From assembly GCF_002573715.1 (NCBI RefSeq), contig NZ_PDHM01000012.1:497368-561367 (forward strand): a DNA stretch of 64,000 nt. The letters run 5' to 3'. The DNA is from Paenibacillus sp. EZ-K15. Its GTDB lineage: Bacteria; Bacillota; Bacilli; Paenibacillales; Paenibacillaceae. Positions within the stretch are counted from its first letter, which is position 1; the number at the start of each line of letters is the position of its first letter. A program made the position numbers and the translations under genes. This document shows positions 60,898 to 64,000 of this stretch, piece after piece. The notes beneath the pieces are model-generated. The model was not told the DNA's origin. It saw only the letters and a program-made list of their open reading frames with translations, and searched no databases.

Positions 60898-61212
60898 ATG
60901 GAATTTACGGAAAAATCCGTAGAAGAACGGATTGCGGAGTCGTACCGCCAGGACGAGGATATGATGATCCTCGTGTTTGCCCAGTGGTGTGTGAATCACG
61001 GACTGGACCCAGCGGAACTGTACCGTAAGGCATATCCGAATCAGCCGGATAATGAGCGGCTGGCGCGGGTGCTGGAATTAACGGTGCCCAAGGAAGAAGC
61101 TGGTGAAATACCGGATCAGACCCTACTTGGTGTCCTGTCGTTATTTGGTAATGAAGACTTGGCTATCGTTGTAGCCGAGGCAGCGGCCACGCTAGGCCCT
61201 GATAAGAAGTAA
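60898..61212 (+). CDS. Hypothetical small acidic protein
   Basis: 104 residues starting at ATG 60898 with GAGGAGGGG upstream. It is helical and acidic (EKSVEERIAESYRQDEDMMI, VFAQWCVNHGLDPAELYRKA, LLGVLSLFGNEDLAIVVAEA). There is no membrane segment or known motif. It follows the TerC-family gene by 92 bp in the same direction and may be cotranscribed, since no terminator separates them. Confidence 0.75.
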   Translation: MEFTEKSVEERIAESYRQDEDMMILVFAQWCVNHGLDPAELYRKAYPNQPDNERLARVLELTVPKEEAGEIPDQTLLGVLSLFGNEDLAIVVAEAAATLGPDKK

Positions 61213-61252
61213 ATGTGGAATCATGGCATATCATACATGTGATTCAAGAGAG

Positions 61253-61295
61253 AAGCGGGTCGAACAAGGAAAAACCTTGGTCGACCCGCTTTTTA
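61253..61295. terminator. Bidirectional terminator between hypothetical and AraC genes
   Basis: AAGCGGGTCGA (61253-61263) and TCGACCCGCTT (61281-61291), extended by CAAGG/CCTTG around AAAAA, followed by TTTT. Confidence 0.83.
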
Positions 61296-61313
61296 TTGCA
61301 TAGATGGCACGGC

Positions 61314-62132
61314 TCAATTTGACGTTCGACTGGCCATGCGGAATTGTTTAGGCGAAACGCCGAATCGGGAGCGAAAAACGCGGTGAAAATAAGTATAGTT
61401 GGCAAAGCCGGAAGTTTCGGCGACATCCTCCAGCGAGAGGGGGCTGAACACAATTCGTTCCTTGGCCATGCTCAGGCGAACGTCCATGGTGTATTGCATG
61501 ATGGTGGTGCCAAACGCTTCTTTGAACAGATGAACTGCCCGGGAAACACTGATGCCGACATGGGCGGCGACATCCTCCAGCTTGAACATCGAGGAGGCAT
61601 TCTCTTCAATGTAATTTTTCATGCGGTAGGCTAAATACGTCTTGGGCGTGGTCGATGGCTGCTCCGATAACAGGCGGTCCACTTCGAGGCACAGAATCCG
61701 TACCGTGTAATCCGAAATCTCCGGATAAGGATCCGATACACGACGCTGCTCCAGCAGAATTTGCCGAAACAGACTCAGGTAACGCTCTTCCAGTGGAACC
61801 CGAATTTTGGTTGGGCGTTTCTTGGAATTCCACCACGCGTCAGCCCATGGCCCCTTAAAGAAAATATGGTAATCTCCGCTTTCGATGGTTAATTCACCCA
61901 AAGCGTTATATTCGTCATCTATTCGTAGTTCATAGGGTTGTCCTGGCGTGAAGATTAACAGATCCCCTGCCTCAACGAGTGACAGCTTGTCATCAATTTT
62001 GGCACGGCATTTGCCGTCGGTCTGCCATCGCATCAAGTAGGTATCGAAACCGTCAGCCAGGGACATCTTGAAAGGTTTACGATGAAATGAGAAATCCGCT
62101 GCTACGACTTGGTTGGAAAGATTTGAATCCAT
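61314..62132 (-). CDS. AraC family transcriptional regulator
   Basis: 272 residues. The cupin-like N-terminal sensor has LVEAGDLLIFTPGQPYELRI. The C-terminal pair of HTH motifs reads FKLEDVAAHVGISVSRAVHL and LEDVAETSGFANYTYFHRVF. AAAGGGG precedes ATG 62132. It is divergent from two Gfo/Idh/MocA dehydrogenase genes and probably activates them in response to their sugar substrate. The ~140-bp divergent gap between the two starts holds the shared promoter region. Confidence 0.9.
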   Translation of the reverse strand: MDSNLSNQVVAADFSFHRKPFKMSLADGFDTYLMRWQTDGKCRAKIDDKLSLVEAGDLLIFTPGQPYELRIDDEYNALGELTIESGDYHIFFKGPWADAWWNSKKRPTKIRVPLEERYLSLFRQILLEQRRVSDPYPEISDYTVRILCLEVDRLLSEQPSTTPKTYLAYRMKNYIEENASSMFKLEDVAAHVGISVSRAVHLFKEAFGTTIMQYTMDVRLSMAKERIVFSPLSLEDVAETSGFANYTYFHRVFRSRFGVSPKQFRMASRTSN

Positions 62133-62272
62133 TGCTAAAGTCCCCTTTGAAGAATAAGAAAATAATGACCAGATTGTTCATGTTTTAATCATATTCTTCA
62201 TTTTAAACGAAAGCATAAAAGAATACCATGGTACTAGTCCGAGCACATCTAAACACTCAAGGAGTGACAGCG

Positions 62273-63373
62273 ATGAAAAAAATGAAAGCAGGTATAATTG
62301 GCTGCGGAACCATCAGCGGCGTATACTTCACGAACTTAAAGAACAGCCCTTGGGTTGAAGTCGTGGCATGTGCTGACCTTATTCCGGACAACGCAAAGAA
62401 AAAGGCCGAAGAGTTCAACATCCCGAACGTGTATACCGTCCAGGAGATGCTTGCACAGACTGACATTGAGTTTATTATTAATCTGACCATTCCGGCCAGC
62501 CACGCCAATGTGGATATCGCTTCCCTGGAAGCAGGAAAGCATGTGTACAGTGAAAAGCCGCTCGCGCTTACGCTTGATGAAGCTCGCCGTGTGCTAAATA
62601 TGGCAGATCAAAAAGGACTTCGCGTCGGCTGCGCACCCGATACGTTTTTGGGCTCCGGCGTACAGACGGCTAAAGCCGCTATCGAATCCGGGCTGATCGG
62701 CAGACCTGTTGCCGCAACGGCGTTTATGATGGGTTCAGGACCGGAAGCTTGGCATCCTAATCCTGAATTTTTTTACGCGTCGGGTGGAGGTCCAATGATG
62801 GATATGGGTCCTTATTATGTATCGGCCCTGGTAGAGCTGCTTGGTCCTGCAAGCCGGATCAGCGCATCCACAGGCATCCAGATTCCAGACCGCGCCATCG
62901 GCTCTGGCCCGCGCCAAGGACAACCGATCACGGTTCAGACCCCAACGCATTTGGCAGGGACGCTGGATTTTGAGAACGGTGCCATTGCAACCATGATTAC
63001 CAGTTTTGATATCTTTGGCGGATCGAATCTGCCTTGGATCGAAATCTATGGCACGCAGGGAAGCCTGAGTCTCGGGGATCCGAACTTCTTTAACGGCGAA
63101 GTGAAGCTCCGGAAGCACGGCGCAGAGGAGTGGGAGCTGCTTGACCCTGCATTTGAATGCGGGAAGAACGAGCGGGGGCTCGGTATCAACGATATGATCC
63201 AATCGATTCATGAGCAGAAGGACCATCGCGTCAGTGCCCGTCTGGCATACCACGTGCTGGAGATTATGCAGTCGTTCCAGCAGTCTTCGCTGGAGGGCAG
63301 ACATATCGTTCTGCAAAGCACATACCGCTACGGCAAACTTCCGGCGCCACAGCAGGCAAACGTGGTGGAGTAG
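62273..63373 (+). CDS. Gfo/Idh/MocA family oxidoreductase
   Basis: 366 residues. AGIIGCGTISGVYFTNLKNS is the Rossmann loop; HVYSEKPLALTLDEAR carries the EKP motif; GGGPMMDMGPYYVSALVELL is the conserved segment near the active site. ATG 62273 follows AAGGAG; a longer frame from 62228 lacks a site. It is divergent from the AraC regulator and followed by a second dehydrogenase of the same superfamily, as in sugar or inositol catabolic operons where two such enzymes act in sequence. Confidence 0.9.
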   Translation: MKKMKAGIIGCGTISGVYFTNLKNSPWVEVVACADLIPDNAKKKAEEFNIPNVYTVQEMLAQTDIEFIINLTIPASHANVDIASLEAGKHVYSEKPLALTLDEARRVLNMADQKGLRVGCAPDTFLGSGVQTAKAAIESGLIGRPVAATAFMMGSGPEAWHPNPEFFYASGGGPMMDMGPYYVSALVELLGPASRISASTGIQIPDRAIGSGPRQGQPITVQTPTHLAGTLDFENGAIATMITSFDIFGGSNLPWIEIYGTQGSLSLGDPNFFNGEVKLRKHGAEEWELLDPAFECGKNERGLGINDMIQSIHEQKDHRVSARLAYHVLEIMQSFQQSSLEGRHIVLQSTYRYGKLPAPQQANVVE

Positions 63374-63545
63374 CGAACTGGCAGCCCGGTTCATATTCTT
63401 GTACACTGGTTATGAACGACATGCAAACCAGCTTCTGACGGATCTGACAGGATGATGAGTTCTTGGCAAGGATCCGCATGAAAGCGTTGCACTAATATTT
63501 GGAGAGTTTCCAAAATGATCAAATGCCTATGGGGAGGAAATGGAC

Positions 63546-64000
63546 ATGTCGAAAACATTGAAGATCGGAATTATCGGTTGCGGGGGAATTGCCAATGGCA
63601 AGCATATGCCGAGCTTGAAGAAGCAGGCGCAGGCCGAATTGGTAGCTTTTTGCGACATCGCCCTAGAACGCGCGCAGAAGGCGGCTGCCGAATATGGAGT
63701 TGAAGGCGCAAAAGTATACACGGATTTCAGAGAACTGCTGCAAGACGGCAGCATCGATGTCATTCATGTGTGTACGCCGAACGATTCGCACTCCGAGATT
63801 ACGGTTGCATCTTTGGAAGCAGGCAAGCATGTCATGTGCGAGAAACCAATGGCGAAAACCGTTTCCGAAGCCAAAGCCATGCTGGACGCCGCTAAGCGTA
63901 CAGGAAAAAAACTTACCATCGGTTACAATAACCGTTTCCGAGATGATAGCATGTATCTGAAAGAGGTCTGCGAGGAAGGCGAGCTGGGCGAGATCTACTA
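63546..64000 (+). CDS. Gfo/Idh/MocA family oxidoreductase, truncated by window end
   Basis: The first 151 residues are visible. IGIIGCGGIANGKHMPSLKK, VIHVCTPNDSHSEITVASLE and HVMCEKPMAKTVSEAKAMLD show an intact NAD-binding half with EKP. ATG 63546 follows GGGGAGG; an ATG two codons earlier is too close to that site. It lies 172 bp after a related dehydrogenase. A cre-like element TGAAAGCGTTGCAC occurs upstream (63479), weaker than the one before the YesM gene (11 of 14). Confidence 0.9.
   Translation, partial: MSKTLKIGIIGCGGIANGKHMPSLKKQAQAELVAFCDIALERAQKAAAEYGVEGAKVYTDFRELLQDGSIDVIHVCTPNDSHSEITVASLEAGKHVMCEKPMAKTVSEAKAMLDAAKRTGKKLTIGYNNRFRDDSMYLKEVCEEGELGEIY

Noticed and set aside
63479..63492. 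Second cre-like element before the last dehydrogenase
   Set aside because: Only 11 of 14 consensus positions match, and the mismatches fall in the conserved right end; noted in the gene entry but not called.

Overview
The window looks like a chromosomal segment of a Paenibacillus or a close relative in the Bacillota. The reasons are: strong AGGAGG-type ribosome binding sites; frequent GTG and TTG starts; YesM/YesN two-component pairs beside CUT1 sugar ABC transporters; several Gfo/Idh/MocA oxidoreductases; a class I lysyl-tRNA synthetase behind a T-box; and Rho-independent terminators after most operons. No rRNA or tRNA gene, phage, intact insertion sequence or CRISPR array was seen. The genus is inferred from gene content only.

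Layout. 1-5.7 kb: a truncated mannose-6-phosphate isomerase-like gene, an AraC regulator, a YdhK-like lipoprotein, a TIGR01777 epimerase and an ACR3-like transporter. 5.9-8.1 kb: arginine catabolism (arginase, then ornithine aminotransferase). 8.3-11.6 kb: a UgpA-UgpE-UgpB-like ABC transporter, followed by the C-terminal stub of a lost sugar-binding protein with its terminator. 12-22 kb: carbohydrate uptake (YesN, YesM, two permeases, binding lipoprotein) flanked by two Gfo/Idh/MocA dehydrogenases, with a 21-bp-phased repeat array between the divergent halves. 23-26.2 kb: cobyric acid synthase, then a putatively metal-controlled pair (His-rich YtkA-like lipoprotein and glutaredoxin-like protein).

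26.6-30.8 kb: a tight six-gene operon whose gene types recall E. coli ygiBC and yjfLMC: a small protein, a Ser/Gly-tailed protein, a glutathionylspermidine-synthase-like ATP-grasp enzyme, a lipoprotein, a DUF350 protein and a RCK potassium channel. 30.9-34.6 kb: the T-box and class I LysRS, then a GntR regulator divergent from an HPP-family membrane protein.

35.4-51.6 kb: a large envelope-polysaccharide locus, all on the plus strand. It has two membrane glycosyltransferases with QxxRW motifs (one fused to a PilZ-like domain), two nucleotide-sugar dehydrogenases (WbpA-like and TviB/WbpO-like), three TIM-barrel glycosidase-like proteins, a two-NodB-domain deacetylase lipoprotein, a degenerate deacetylase-like protein, a HEAT-repeat membrane protein and a receiver protein in which Glu replaces the phospho-Asp. 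No flippase, polymerase or chain-length regulator is present. I read this as a synthase-type system making an N-acetylated, uronate-containing polymer that is trimmed outside the cell. It is the best candidate here for an undescribed system.

51.8-64 kb: a YhgE/Pip membrane protein, a Crp/Fnr regulator convergent with flavohemoglobin, a YitT-type membrane protein behind a long GGA-rich leader, an MsrA-MsrB fusion, a TVP38/TMEM64 protein, a yybP-ykoY (manganese) riboswitch in front of a TerC-family gene, and an AraC regulator divergent from two Gfo/Idh/MocA dehydrogenases, the last cut by the window edge.
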